A stretch of 64,000 nucleotides of DNA from Paenochrobactrum pullorum (lineage in GTDB: Bacteria > Pseudomonadota > Alphaproteobacteria > Rhizobiales > Rhizobiaceae), in contig NZ_JBHEEH010000003.1 of assembly GCF_041929845.1 (NCBI RefSeq), positions 62,001-126,000 on the forward strand, written 5' to 3'. This document shows, piece by piece, positions 34,558-44,225 of this stretch. Under the pieces are notes generated by a model. The model worked only from the letters and a program-made list of their open reading frames with translations. It was not told where the DNA came from and ran no database searches. Both the position numbers and the translations under genes were made by a program. Position 1 is the first letter of the stretch. Each line of letters opens with the position of its first letter.

Positions 34558-35637
34558 ATGTCAAAAAAAGAATCAGGCAAGTATAATAAATATACTCTTG
34601 TTGTAATCTTAGCCCTCGTCGCAGTCGGCGGTTATTACGCATGGCAAAAACTAAACAATGGCGGTTTGCCAGCAGGTATTGCTTCCGGTAATGGTCGCAT
34701 TGAAGCCGTTGAAATCGACATTTCCACCAAAAGCCCCGGGCGTATCCGCGAAATCATGGCTGATGAAGGCGATTTCGTAAATGAAGGCGACATTCTCGCC
34801 CGTATGGATACGGATCAGGCCGAAAGTCAGCGCCGTCAGGCTGAAGCGCAGTTGCGTCGTGCTGAAATCGGTATCGAAACTGCCCGCAGCCTCGTAGCGC
34901 AGCGCGAAGCCGAGCAAAAAGCGGCGGCAGCCATTATTGCTCAGCGTGAAGCGCAACTGGATGCAGCCCAACGCCGCTTAACCCGTTCGCAGCAGCTAAG
35001 CGAAAGCCGCACCGTATCGCAGCAAATCCTCGATGATGACCGCGCCAATACGCGTGGTGCTGAAGCCGCGGTTAGTGCTGCCAAAGCACAGCTTGCAGCA
35101 ACAGATGCAGGCATTAATGCTGCCAAAGCGCAAGTGATTGATGCTGAAGCCGCCGTTGATGCGGCAAAAGCCGCTATCACCAGCATCAGCGTCGAAATTG
35201 ATGATGCAACACTAAAAGCGCCAAAACCGGGTCGTGTTCAATATCGGGTAGCACAGCCAGGCGAAGTAATTTCTGCCGGTGGTCGCGTGCTTAATCTGGT
35301 CGATTTAAGTGATGTTTACATGACATTCTTCCTGCCGACTGCACAGGCCGGTCAGGTGGCAATCGGTGCAGATGCGCGTATCGTGCTTGATGCAGCACCG
35401 CAATATGTCATTCCGGCCAAAATCAGCTTTGTTGCCGATGTGGCACAATTCACGCCAAAATCAGTGGAAACCGAAGAGGAACGCCAGAAACTCGTGTTCC
35501 GTGTTAAGGCTAAAATCCCGCAAGACTTACTGCAAAAGCATATTCAAATGGTTAAAACAGGTCTACCCGGTACCGTTTATGTCCAGCTGAATCCTGATGC
35601 CAAATGGCCAGACCACCTTGCGGAAACAGTAAAATGA
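34558..35637 (+). CDS. HlyD-family periplasmic adaptor of an RbbA/YhhJ-type exporter
   Basis: A 359-residue membrane-fusion protein. It has an N-terminal signal anchor (YTLVVILALVAVGGYYAWQ), a biotinyl-lipoyl-like motif (GNGRIEAVEIDISTKSPGRIREIMADEGDFVNEGDILARMD), a long Ala/Gln-rich coiled coil (about 80-200) and beta-barrel domains. It links the inner-membrane pump encoded by the next two genes to an outer-membrane channel not present here. The gene order matches yhiI-rbbA-yhhJ of E. coli. Confidence 0.88.
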   Translation: MSKKESGKYNKYTLVVILALVAVGGYYAWQKLNNGGLPAGIASGNGRIEAVEIDISTKSPGRIREIMADEGDFVNEGDILARMDTDQAESQRRQAEAQLRRAEIGIETARSLVAQREAEQKAAAAIIAQREAQLDAAQRRLTRSQQLSESRTVSQQILDDDRANTRGAEAAVSAAKAQLAATDAGINAAKAQVIDAEAAVDAAKAAITSISVEIDDATLKAPKPGRVQYRVAQPGEVISAGGRVLNLVDLSDVYMTFFLPTAQAGQVAIGADARIVLDAAPQYVIPAKISFVADVAQFTPKSVETEEERQKLVFRVKAKIPQDLLQKHIQMVKTGLPGTVYVQLNPDAKWPDHLAETVK

Positions 35638-38423
35638 ACAGCGCATTGGCGAGCGGTAATGTGGCGGATGACAAACCGGTCGTCCGCATTCAAAATGTCA
35701 GCTTGTCTTATGGCGACAAGCAGGCTTTGCGTGACCTGACACTCGATATTCCTGCCGGTCGCATGATCGGCCTCATCGGACCTGACGGTGTGGGAAAATC
35801 CAGTCTGCTGTCGCTGATTGCAGGCGCGCGCATCATGCAGGAAGGCCACATTAATGTGCTGGATGGCGATATTGCCGATAAACGCCATCGCCAGCAGGCT
35901 TTTCCGCGCATTGCTTATATGCCACAGGGCTTAGGTAAGAACCTTTACCCAACCCTCTCGGTTTTTGAAAATATCGAATTTTTCGGCAGACTTTTCGGCC
36001 ATAACAAGCATGAGCGTGAACGCCGCATCGCCGATCTTTTGGCGCGTACCGGCATGTCGCCTTTTGCTGATCGTCCGGCCGGCAAACTTTCCGGCGGAAT
36101 GAAGCAAAAGACGAGCCTTTGCTGCTCACTGATCCATGATCCTGATCTGTTGATCCTTGATGAACCGACCACCGGTGTTGACCCTCTTTCGCGCCGCCAG
36201 TTCTGGGAATTGATCGACGATATCCGCAAAGACCGCCCCGGTATGAGCGTGATCGTTGCAACCGCCTATATGGAAGAAGCCGAGCGTTTCGACTGGCTGG
36301 TTGCAATGAATGACGGACAAATTCTTGCCAGCGGCACCCCGAAGGAGTTGATGCAGCAGACAGGCACCGCAAATGTGGATGAAGCCTTTATTGCGCTGTT
36401 GCCGGAAGAATTACGCCGCGACCACCATAAAGTGGTTATCCCGCCGCGTGATGAATCCATCACCGACATTGCCATTGAAGCCGAACATGTCACCGTACGC
36501 TTTGGTAAATTCACCGCGGTTAGTGATGTCAGTTTCCGTATTCCCCGTGGCGAAATTTTCGGATTTCTTGGCTCCAATGGTTGCGGTAAATCCACCACCA
36601 TGAAAGTGCTGACCGGCTTGCTGCCTGCAAGTGAAGGTATTGCACGTCTCTTTGGCCGTGAAGTCGATACCAAGAATATCGATATACGCCGCCGCGTCGG
36701 CTATATGTCGCAAGCTTTTTCTCTCTATTCGGAATTAACTGTCCATCAAAATCTGGAGCTTCATGCCAAATTATTCGGGATGGAGGAAGCGCGCACTAAA
36801 GAACGTATTGCCGAATTGGCAGATCGTTTCGATTTGAGCGATATGATGGATATTTATCCTGACGATATGCCGCTTGGTATCCGCCAGCGTCTGTCATTGG
36901 CAGTAGCGCTTATTCATCAGCCGGATATTTTGATCCTTGACGAACCAACCTCCGGTGTTGATCCGGTAGCACGCGATGCATTCTGGCAAATACTGGCCGA
37001 TCTGTCGCGCAAAGATAATGTAACAATTTTCGTCTCTACCCACTTCATGAATGAAGCTGAATTGTGCGATCGCATATCGCTGATGCATGCCGGTAAAGTG
37101 CTGATCAGCGACACACCTGCCGCCATTACCGCCAGCCGTTCTGCCGAAACATTGGAGGAAGCCTTCATCGGCTATCTGGAAGATGCGATCGGCGAAACAG
37201 CGCCTGCGCCCCAACCCGTGCATAAGGCAGATGAAACAGTGAGCCGCGAGCCGGTGAAACCGGTAAGAGAACTGCCGGCACCTTCATCCAGCTGGATGCC
37301 GGACTTGCGGCGTATGTTTGCTTATACGCGTCGCGAAACACTGGAACTGCGTCGTGACCCGATCCGCGCCACACTGGCAATGCTCGGCAGCGTGATTTTG
37401 ATGTTTGTGATTGGCTACGGCATCAATCTGGACGTGAATAATCTCAGTTTCGCAGTGATCGACCGTGACGACACCACTATCAGCCGCGATTATGTGCGCC
37501 AATTCTCTGGTTCACGTTATTTCATCGAAAAAGCGCCGATCCTTGATTATGACGATCTGGACAAACGGATGCGCAATGGCGAGATCAGTCTGGCAATTGA
37601 AATTCCGCCAAATTTCGGCCGCAACATCGAGCATGGCCGCCCTGTCGAAGTGGGCGCATGGATTGATGGAGCAATGCCGGTGCGTGCGGAAACAATTCAG
37701 GGCTATGTGCAAGGCACACATCTGAACTGGCTGTCGCAAAAAGCCCGCGAGCTTTACGGTAACACCACAGCGCTCACCAGCTTCAATATGGAAATCCGCT
37801 ATCGCTATAATCCGGATGTGCAAAGTCTGGTGGCGATGGTGCCAGCGGTCATTCCGCTGCTGCTGCTGGTTATTCCGTCGATGCTTTCGGTGTTGAGTGT
37901 GGTGCGTGAAAAAGAACTTGGTTCCATCATCAATTTCTATGTCACACCGGTGACGAAATTCGAGTTTCTGGTCGGCAAGCAATTGCCTTATATCGGGCTG
38001 GCTTTCTTCAACTTCCTGATGCTGACGGCATTTGCAATTTTCATTTTTCAGGTGCGTTTCACCGGTAGTTTCCTCACCTATGCAACGGCAGCTCTTCTTT
38101 ATGTGATTATCACAACAGCTATGGGGCTGGTGATTTCCACCTTTATGAACAGCCAGATCGCAGCCATTTTTGGCACAGCTTTGATGACGCTCATTCCTGC
38201 TGTCCAATATTCCGGCATCATTGATCCGGTGTCGTCGCTGCAAGGTGCCGGTGCCATTATCGGCCAGCTTTATCCAACCACCTATTTCACCATCATTTCC
38301 CGTGGTACATTCTCGAAAGCGCTTAGCTTCTCCGATCTGGGGCTACCGTTCATGATGTTGCTGATAACCATTCCGGTATTGATGGTATTGGGTATTATTC
38401 TGCTCAAGAAACAGGCGCGGTGA
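35634..38423 (+). CDS. rbbA: RbbA-like fused ABC exporter: two ATPase domains and an ABC-2 membrane domain
   Basis: A 929-residue fusion. ATPase domain 1 has GPDGVGKSS, LSGGMKQK and LLILDEPTTGVDP. ATPase domain 2 has GSNGCGKST, the degenerate signature MPLGIRQRLSLA and ILILDEPTSGVDP. The C-terminal third is an ABC-2 permease with six helices (TLAMLGSVILMFVIGYGINLDVNNLSFAVIDRDDTT...). E. coli RbbA/YhiH has this architecture and was described as ribosome-associated; a drug or small-molecule export role is more likely in this context. The ATG at 35634 overlaps the hlyD stop. Confidence 0.88.
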   Translation: MNSALASGNVADDKPVVRIQNVSLSYGDKQALRDLTLDIPAGRMIGLIGPDGVGKSSLLSLIAGARIMQEGHINVLDGDIADKRHRQQAFPRIAYMPQGLGKNLYPTLSVFENIEFFGRLFGHNKHERERRIADLLARTGMSPFADRPAGKLSGGMKQKTSLCCSLIHDPDLLILDEPTTGVDPLSRRQFWELIDDIRKDRPGMSVIVATAYMEEAERFDWLVAMNDGQILASGTPKELMQQTGTANVDEAFIALLPEELRRDHHKVVIPPRDESITDIAIEAEHVTVRFGKFTAVSDVSFRIPRGEIFGFLGSNGCGKSTTMKVLTGLLPASEGIARLFGREVDTKNIDIRRRVGYMSQAFSLYSELTVHQNLELHAKLFGMEEARTKERIAELADRFDLSDMMDIYPDDMPLGIRQRLSLAVALIHQPDILILDEPTSGVDPVARDAFWQILADLSRKDNVTIFVSTHFMNEAELCDRISLMHAGKVLISDTPAAITASRSAETLEEAFIGYLEDAIGETAPAPQPVHKADETVSREPVKPVRELPAPSSSWMPDLRRMFAYTRRETLELRRDPIRATLAMLGSVILMFVIGYGINLDVNNLSFAVIDRDDTTISRDYVRQFSGSRYFIEKAPILDYDDLDKRMRNGEISLAIEIPPNFGRNIEHGRPVEVGAWIDGAMPVRAETIQGYVQGTHLNWLSQKARELYGNTTALTSFNMEIRYRYNPDVQSLVAMVPAVIPLLLLVIPSMLSVLSVVREKELGSIINFYVTPVTKFEFLVGKQLPYIGLAFFNFLMLTAFAIFIFQVRFTGSFLTYATAALLYVIITTAMGLVISTFMNSQIAAIFGTALMTLIPAVQYSGIIDPVSSLQGAGAIIGQLYPTTYFTIISRGTFSKALSFSDLGLPFMMLLITIPVLMVLGIILLKKQAR

Positions 38424-38424
38424 G

Positions 38425-39537
38425 ATGAGGATTTCCAATATATTCCGTCTCGGCATCAAGGAACTGCGCGGGCTTGCCCGCGATCCGATGCTGATTATTC
38501 TGATTGTCTACGCGTTTTCGCTCGCCATTTACACGGCTTCCAAGGCGATGCCGGAAAATCTCAACAATGCTGCCATCGCAATTGTTGACGAAGACCAATC
38601 GCCGATATCGGGACGCATTACCACGGCATTTTATCCGCCATATTTTGTGCCGCCCAAACTCATCTCGACCTATGAGATGGACAAGCGCATGGATTCAGGA
38701 CTTGATACATTTGCGCTCAATATTCCGCCAAGCTTCCAACGGGATTTGCTGGCTGGCCGCAATCCGACTATCCAGCTCAATATTGACGCAACACGCATGA
38801 GTCAGGCTTTCAGTGGCGGACGTTATGTCCAAACCATTGTCACCAATGAAGTGAGCGAATTTCTGGATCGTTATCGCGGCGGCACCAAAATGCCGGTCGA
38901 GCAAAATATGCGCTCACGTTTCAATGAAGAACTGAACAAAGGCTGGTTTGGTGCCGTCACCAACGTGATCGCATCCGTTACCATGCTGTCGATTATTTTG
39001 ACAGGTGCTGCCCTCATCCGTGAGCGCGAACACGGCACGATCGAGCATCTTCTGGTCATGCCTGTCACGCCCGTTGAGATCATGATCAGCAAGGTGTGGT
39101 CGATGGGGCTCGTCGTGCTCGTTGCAACCGCATTGTCACTGGTTTTTGTCGTTGAAGGCATATTGGCTGTGCCGGTCAATGGCTCGCTTGTGTTGTTCTT
39201 GTTCGGCGTTGCCCTGCAACTTTTCGCAACCACAAGCCTTGGCATTTATCTGGCAACCATTGCCGGTTCAATGCCGCAATTCGGGCTGCTGATTGTGCTG
39301 GTTCTGTTGCCTTTGCAGGTTTTATCGGGTGCGATGACACCGCGTGAAAGTATGCCGGAAATCATCCAAAACATCATGCTCGCCGCGCCAAACACCCACT
39401 TTGTCATTCTTGCGCAATCGATCCTGTTTCGGGGTGCGGGTTTAAGCGTAGTCTGGCCACAATTTCTGGCCCTTATGGCAATTGGTTCGGTGCTGTTCTT
39501 CTTTGCACTAAAGCGGTTCCGCAACTTCTTGAGGTGA
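38425..39537 (+). CDS. ABC-2 type permease, YhhJ-like
   Basis: A 370-residue permease with an N-terminal helix (DPMLIILIVYAFSLAIYTASKA), a large periplasmic domain and five C-terminal helices including ALIREREHGTIEHLLVMPVTPVEIMISKVW. It pairs with the membrane domain of the RbbA-like protein to complete the exporter. It begins one base after the rbbA stop. Confidence 0.88.
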   Translation: MRISNIFRLGIKELRGLARDPMLIILIVYAFSLAIYTASKAMPENLNNAAIAIVDEDQSPISGRITTAFYPPYFVPPKLISTYEMDKRMDSGLDTFALNIPPSFQRDLLAGRNPTIQLNIDATRMSQAFSGGRYVQTIVTNEVSEFLDRYRGGTKMPVEQNMRSRFNEELNKGWFGAVTNVIASVTMLSIILTGAALIREREHGTIEHLLVMPVTPVEIMISKVWSMGLVVLVATALSLVFVVEGILAVPVNGSLVLFLFGVALQLFATTSLGIYLATIAGSMPQFGLLIVLVLLPLQVLSGAMTPRESMPEIIQNIMLAAPNTHFVILAQSILFRGAGLSVVWPQFLALMAIGSVLFFFALKRFRNFLR

Positions 39538-39597
39538 TTGCGCGTAACTGACTTGCCTGTCACAACTGCAAACCTGCCGATTACGAAAGGACTTGGA

Positions 39598-40782
39598 ATG
39601 AATGATTTAATCCTCACATTCAATACAGGGTCATCGACCGTGAAAATCGGCAGTTTTGAACGTGATGGCTCGTCTTTACAAAAATCCGCGAAAGCAGGCA
39701 TTGATTTTGCCGCGTCTCCGTTGAATTTTCACATGGAGCGCGGCAAGGAACGGCTGGATTTGCAACTGCAATCGCAAGTATCGGCCGATATTGTCGATGT
39801 CCTCGGCGAGGTGTTTGATAAGCTTTCAGCTCATATTGACCTGACCCGTATCAAAGCAATCGGACATCGTGTTGTGCATGGTGGCGATATTTTTGAGGGG
39901 CCTGTGCTGATTGACGAGCACTCAATTCAGGCCATTGATGAACTCTCCGCCTATGCACCTTTGCATCAGCCCAAAAGTCTGGCGCTGATCAAAGCGATCG
40001 CCAAACTTTTTCCTGATATTTTGCAATCAGCATCATTCGACACAGCCTTTCACCGCACCATGCCGGATGTCATCCGCCGTTTTGCACTTCCACGCGCCAT
40101 GCATGATCAAGGCATTAAACGCTATGGTTTTCATGGACTTTCCTATCAGTCCATTGCAAAAAATTTCAGCAAGCTTGAGCCGGATTTAAGTGCGCAAAAA
40201 ATTGTTGTTGCCCATCTTGGCAGCGGTGCCAGCCTTTGTGCGCTCGATCAGCGAAAAAGTGTTGATACCAGCATGAGCTTTTCAACGCTTGACGGCATTC
40301 CGATGGCCACACGCTGCGGCAATATTGATGCAGGTGTTTTGCTGCATCTGTTGAGCCAGCAGAATATGAGCGCCGATGCCTTGACAGATATGCTTTATCA
40401 CCGCTCCGGCCTGCTTGGTGTTTCCGGTATCAGCGGTGATTGCCGTGAGCTGCTGGCAAGTGATGCTACTGAGGCAAGCCAAGCAATTGATCTTTTCACC
40501 ACCCGCATTGCCGGTGAAATCTGTCGTCATGCCAGCAGTCTTGGCGGGCTGGATGCCATTATTTTTACCGCCGGTATCGGCGAACATCAGCCGGAAATCC
40601 GCGCCCTCATTGCCCAAAAATTACAATGGCTTGGGCTCGAGCTGGATGATGCAGCCAATAATAACAACGCATTTCGCATCAGCAAACAAGCAAGCAAAAT
40701 CGCGGCTTTCATGCTCGCAACTGATGAAGAGCAAGTGATTGCCGCTGAAACCCTCACTATTTTAAACCAATCCTCCCAATAG
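39598..40782 (+). CDS. ackA: Acetate kinase
   Basis: A 394-residue acetokinase-family enzyme with NTGSSTVK near the N-terminus, GHRVVHGG, FDTAFHRTMP, YGFHGLSYQSI, HLGSGASLCAL and the ATP-binding TAGIGEHQPEIR. It interconverts acetyl phosphate + ADP and acetate + ATP. The ATG at 39598 has AGGA eight bases upstream. It lies 16 bases before phosphoketolase, whose product acetyl phosphate is its substrate. Confidence 0.94.
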   Translation: MNDLILTFNTGSSTVKIGSFERDGSSLQKSAKAGIDFAASPLNFHMERGKERLDLQLQSQVSADIVDVLGEVFDKLSAHIDLTRIKAIGHRVVHGGDIFEGPVLIDEHSIQAIDELSAYAPLHQPKSLALIKAIAKLFPDILQSASFDTAFHRTMPDVIRRFALPRAMHDQGIKRYGFHGLSYQSIAKNFSKLEPDLSAQKIVVAHLGSGASLCALDQRKSVDTSMSFSTLDGIPMATRCGNIDAGVLLHLLSQQNMSADALTDMLYHRSGLLGVSGISGDCRELLASDATEASQAIDLFTTRIAGEICRHASSLGGLDAIIFTAGIGEHQPEIRALIAQKLQWLGLELDDAANNNNAFRISKQASKIAAFMLATDEEQVIAAETLTILNQSSQ

Positions 40783-40798
40783 GTTAAGGAATTCCGGA

Positions 40799-43189
40799 AT
40801 GACTGATCAGACTGGCACCCAGCCTCTTTCACCCGAACAGTTAAAACTAACCGACCGTTATTGGCGCGCCGCCAATTATCTTTCCGTCGGCCAGATTTAT
40901 CTGATGCAAAATCCAATGTTGCGCGAGCCATTGAAGCCCGAACATGTCAAGCCGCGTCTGCTTGGCCATTGGGGTACCACGCCTGGCTTGAATTTCATCT
41001 ACGTGCATCTCAACCGCATCATCAAAGAGCGCAATAAAGACGTGCTTTATGTCTGCGGCCCCGGCCATGGTGGCCCGGGCATGGTGGCCAACACCTATCT
41101 GGAAGGCACCTATAGCGAAACCTATCCCGACATCACCGAAGATGTCGACGGTATGCAAAAGCTTTTCCGCCAGTTCTCCTTTCCGGGTGGTATTCCAAGC
41201 CACGTGGCACCCGAAACACCGGGCTCCATTCATGAAGGCGGTGAACTTGGCTATGCACTGGTGCATGCTTATGGCGCAGCTTTTGACAATCCTGATCTGG
41301 TGGTTGCCTGCGTTGTCGGTGATGGTGAAGCCGAAACCGGCCCGCTGGCAACCGCATGGCACTCCAACAAGTTTTTGAACCCGAAGCGTGACGGTGCAGT
41401 ACTGCCAATCCTGCATCTCAACGGCTATAAAATTGCTAATCCGACCGTGCTTGCACGTATGTCGGATGAAGAGCTGCACAGTCTTTTTACCGGTTATGGT
41501 TATGAACCGTTTTTTGTGGAAGGTCATGAACCGGAAAAAATGCACCAACTGATGGCGGCCACTTTTGATAAAGCTTTTGATCGTATCAAAGCCATTAAAG
41601 ATCAGGCTGATGTTAACTCTCCCGAGCGCCCGCGCTGGCCGATGATTATCCTGCGTAGCCCGAAAGGCTGGACCGGCCCAAAAGTAGTTGACGGCAAAAT
41701 GGTGGAAAATCATTGGCGCTCCCATCAGGTACCAGTGGCCAATTGCCGTGCGGATGATGCACATCGCAAAATTCTTGAAGACTGGATGCGCAGCTACGAT
41801 CCGGAAGATTTGTTTGAGGAAAACGGCAAACTGAAACCGGAGCTGCGCGCACTGGCACCGGAAGGCGAAAAGCGCATGAGCGCCATCCCCCATTCCAATG
41901 GTGGTTTGCTGCGCAAAGAGTTGAAAACACCGGATGTGCGTGACTATGCGGTTATGGTCACAGAGCCGGGCGCTGTAGAAGAACAAACCACCAAAATTCT
42001 CGGTGATTATCTGCGCGATGTCATCCGGCTTAATGATGAGGATAAAAACTTCCGCGTCTTCGGGCCTGATGAAACCGCTTCCAATCGTCTGGGCAGTGTT
42101 TTTGAAGCAACCGACCGCGTCTGGATGGCTGAAACTTTAGACAGCGACGACCATCTGACCGCCGATGGCCGCGTGATGGAAGTTTTGAGCGAGCATCTGT
42201 GTCAGGGCTGGCTGGAAGGCTATCTGCTGACCGGTCGTCACGGTTTCTTCTCTTGCTATGAAGCCTTTATCCATATTGTGGATTCCATGTTCAATCAGCA
42301 TGCCAAATGGTTGCAAGTGGCACGCGAATTGCCATGGCGCAAGCCGGTCGCATCGCTCAACTATTTGCTGACCTCCCATGTCTGGCGTCAGGATCACAAC
42401 GGCTTTTCACATCAGGATCCCGGTTTTGTCGATCTGGTCGCCAATAAGAGCGCCGATATTGTCCGCGTTTATTTCCCGCCGGATGCCAATACGCTACTCT
42501 TCGTAGGCGATCACTGTCTCAAAACTTGGAACCGCGTCAATGTGATTGTGGCCGGCAAGCAGCCTTCCCCGCAATGGCTGACCATTGATGAAGCTGAAAA
42601 ACATTGTGAAGCCGGTCTTGGAAAATGGGATTGGGCAGGCAGTGAAGACGGCATGGAGCCGGATCTGGTGATGGCTTGTGCCGGTGATGTGCCGACAATG
42701 GAAACATTGGCTGCCACCGCGATCTTGCGTGAAGCACTGCCGAATTTACGCATTCGCGTTGTCAATATTGTTGACCTGTTGGCGCTGCAATCACCACAGC
42801 ATCATCCGCACGGCATTGACGACAGTAAATTTGATGCGCTTTTCACAGCTGACCGTCCGGTGATTTTTGCCTATCACGGCTATCCTTATCTGATCCACCG
42901 TCTGGTTTATAAGCGCACCAACCATCCAAACTTCCATGTGCGTGGTTTTATCGAAAAAGGCACGACAACAACGCCTTTCGATATGGCGGTGATGAATGAG
43001 CTTGACCGTTATCATTTGGCTATTGAAGCGCTCAAACGTCTGCCGCTTGCTGCCGACATTGCCGAACCGCTGATCGCCACACTCAATGAGAAGCTGCAAA
43101 AGCATCATGATTATGTGCGCGAGAACGGCGAAGATATGCCGGAAGTGCGTGACTGGAAATGGCCTTATACCCGCAAGGCTCAGGCGTGA
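40799..43189 (+). CDS. xfp: Phosphoketolase (xylulose-5-phosphate/fructose-6-phosphate)
   Basis: A 796-residue thiamine-diphosphate enzyme. Diagnostic motifs are EGGELGYALVHAYGAAFDNPDL, the ThDP/Mg site GDGEAETGPLATAWHSNKFLNP, GYEPFFVEGHEPEKMHQ, and the C-terminal HHPHGIDDSKFDALFTADRPVIFAYHGYP. It splits xylulose-5-P (or fructose-6-P) into acetyl phosphate and glyceraldehyde-3-P (or erythrose-4-P). Together with the adjacent acetate kinase it yields ATP and acetate from pentose phosphates. Confidence 0.95.
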   Translation: MTDQTGTQPLSPEQLKLTDRYWRAANYLSVGQIYLMQNPMLREPLKPEHVKPRLLGHWGTTPGLNFIYVHLNRIIKERNKDVLYVCGPGHGGPGMVANTYLEGTYSETYPDITEDVDGMQKLFRQFSFPGGIPSHVAPETPGSIHEGGELGYALVHAYGAAFDNPDLVVACVVGDGEAETGPLATAWHSNKFLNPKRDGAVLPILHLNGYKIANPTVLARMSDEELHSLFTGYGYEPFFVEGHEPEKMHQLMAATFDKAFDRIKAIKDQADVNSPERPRWPMIILRSPKGWTGPKVVDGKMVENHWRSHQVPVANCRADDAHRKILEDWMRSYDPEDLFEENGKLKPELRALAPEGEKRMSAIPHSNGGLLRKELKTPDVRDYAVMVTEPGAVEEQTTKILGDYLRDVIRLNDEDKNFRVFGPDETASNRLGSVFEATDRVWMAETLDSDDHLTADGRVMEVLSEHLCQGWLEGYLLTGRHGFFSCYEAFIHIVDSMFNQHAKWLQVARELPWRKPVASLNYLLTSHVWRQDHNGFSHQDPGFVDLVANKSADIVRVYFPPDANTLLFVGDHCLKTWNRVNVIVAGKQPSPQWLTIDEAEKHCEAGLGKWDWAGSEDGMEPDLVMACAGDVPTMETLAATAILREALPNLRIRVVNIVDLLALQSPQHHPHGIDDSKFDALFTADRPVIFAYHGYPYLIHRLVYKRTNHPNFHVRGFIEKGTTTTPFDMAVMNELDRYHLAIEALKRLPLAADIAEPLIATLNEKLQKHHDYVRENGEDMPEVRDWKWPYTRKAQA

Positions 43190-43202
43190 TTTTTTCAAAC
43201 AA

Positions 43203-43228
43203 CGGAGCGGGCATGTCTGTCCGCTCCG
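43203..43228 (+). terminator. Hairpin between xfp and the PRPP-synthetase-like gene
   Basis: CGGAGCGG and CCGCTCCG form an 8-base stem, extended inward to 11 pairs with one G-T, loop TGTC. There is no T-run. It may reduce but not abolish read-through into the downstream three-gene unit. Confidence 0.5.
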
Positions 43229-43283
43229 AACCTGAATTCATTTCCCTGATATCTTAAAAACAACAATAAACGGATGAGCTAAC

Positions 43284-44225
43284 ATGGCTTTAAACTCGGT
43301 TGAGAAACGTTTGATTATTCCGCTACCCGGCAATGAAGAACTGGCTGCCGCTATTGCTGCTGCCGGTGATTACCAACTTGGCTCGCTGGAAACCCGCCAT
43401 TTTCCTGATGGTGAAAGCTATGTTCGTTTTCTCGATAATGTCGAGGGGCGCGATGTTGATCTGATCTGCACACTCGCTCATCCCAATGATAATTTTCTGG
43501 CCGTTGTTTTTGCCGCCGATGCCGCGCGTGAGTTCAATTCGCGCTCCGTCAATCTGGTGACACCATATCTGGCCTATATGCGTCAGGATATCCGTTTCAA
43601 ATCAGGCGAAGCCATTACATCACGCACATTTGCGCGGTTGGTTTCTTCTTCATTCGACAGTTTACTAACCATTGATCCACATCTGCACCGCTATCATTCC
43701 TTGTCGGAAATTTACACTATTCCGGCACGGCATCTGGCATCCGCTCCGGTACTGGCCAAATGGATCAGCCAAAATATCGAAAAACCACTGCTGATTGGAC
43801 CTGATGAAGAAAGCGAACAATGGGTGAGCGAAATCGGCGAGCTCGCCGGCGCGCCTTTCACAGTTTTACGCAAAACCCGCTATGGTGACCGCAATGTGGA
43901 AATCCACATGGGTGACCTTTCCCAATGGAAAGACCGCACACCGGTGCTGGTGGATGATATCGCCTCTTCCGGCCGCACCATGGTGGAAGCCGCCAAGCAA
44001 CTGCAAACCCAAGGTCTTGCCAAGCCTGTTTGTGTGGTGGTGCACGGCCTTTTTGCCGATGATGCTTTTGAGCGTTTAAGTGCCATTGCCGAAAAAGTTG
44101 TTTCGACCGATTGCGTACCGCATAGCAGCAACGGCATATCTGTCGCTGAATTGCTGGTTGAAGGTATCAATTATTTTGCTGCCGCCAATGCTGTTGAAAC
44201 TGCCAAAGCAGGAAAGAGCGCATGA
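43284..44225 (+). CDS. prs: Ribose-phosphate pyrophosphokinase-family protein
   Basis: A 313-residue protein with two phosphoribosyltransferase-like domains. Visible features are TPYLAYMRQDIRFKSGEAITSRTFARL, LLTIDPHLHRY (DxH metal motif), RKTRYGDRNV (catalytic-loop-like) and the PRPP-binding VLVDDIASSGRTM. It makes or uses PRPP (ribose-5-P + ATP). It is diverged from housekeeping Prs, and its place beside a phosphorylase and phosphoketolase suggests it works in salvage or breakdown, perhaps in reverse. Confidence 0.82.
   Translation: MALNSVEKRLIIPLPGNEELAAAIAAAGDYQLGSLETRHFPDGESYVRFLDNVEGRDVDLICTLAHPNDNFLAVVFAADAAREFNSRSVNLVTPYLAYMRQDIRFKSGEAITSRTFARLVSSSFDSLLTIDPHLHRYHSLSEIYTIPARHLASAPVLAKWISQNIEKPLLIGPDEESEQWVSEIGELAGAPFTVLRKTRYGDRNVEIHMGDLSQWKDRTPVLVDDIASSGRTMVEAAKQLQTQGLAKPVCVVVHGLFADDAFERLSAIAEKVVSTDCVPHSSNGISVAELLVEGINYFAAANAVETAKAGKSA

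Noticed and set aside
37512..38243. A 243-codon minus-strand frame inside rbbA
   Set aside because: It is rich in His, Cys and Gln as expected for antisense translation of a membrane domain; no domain is recognisable.
40847..41986. A 379-codon open frame on the minus strand inside the phosphoketolase gene
   Set aside because: It is antisense to a well-conserved enzyme, has no family resemblance or ribosome site, and arises from the codon bias of the true gene.
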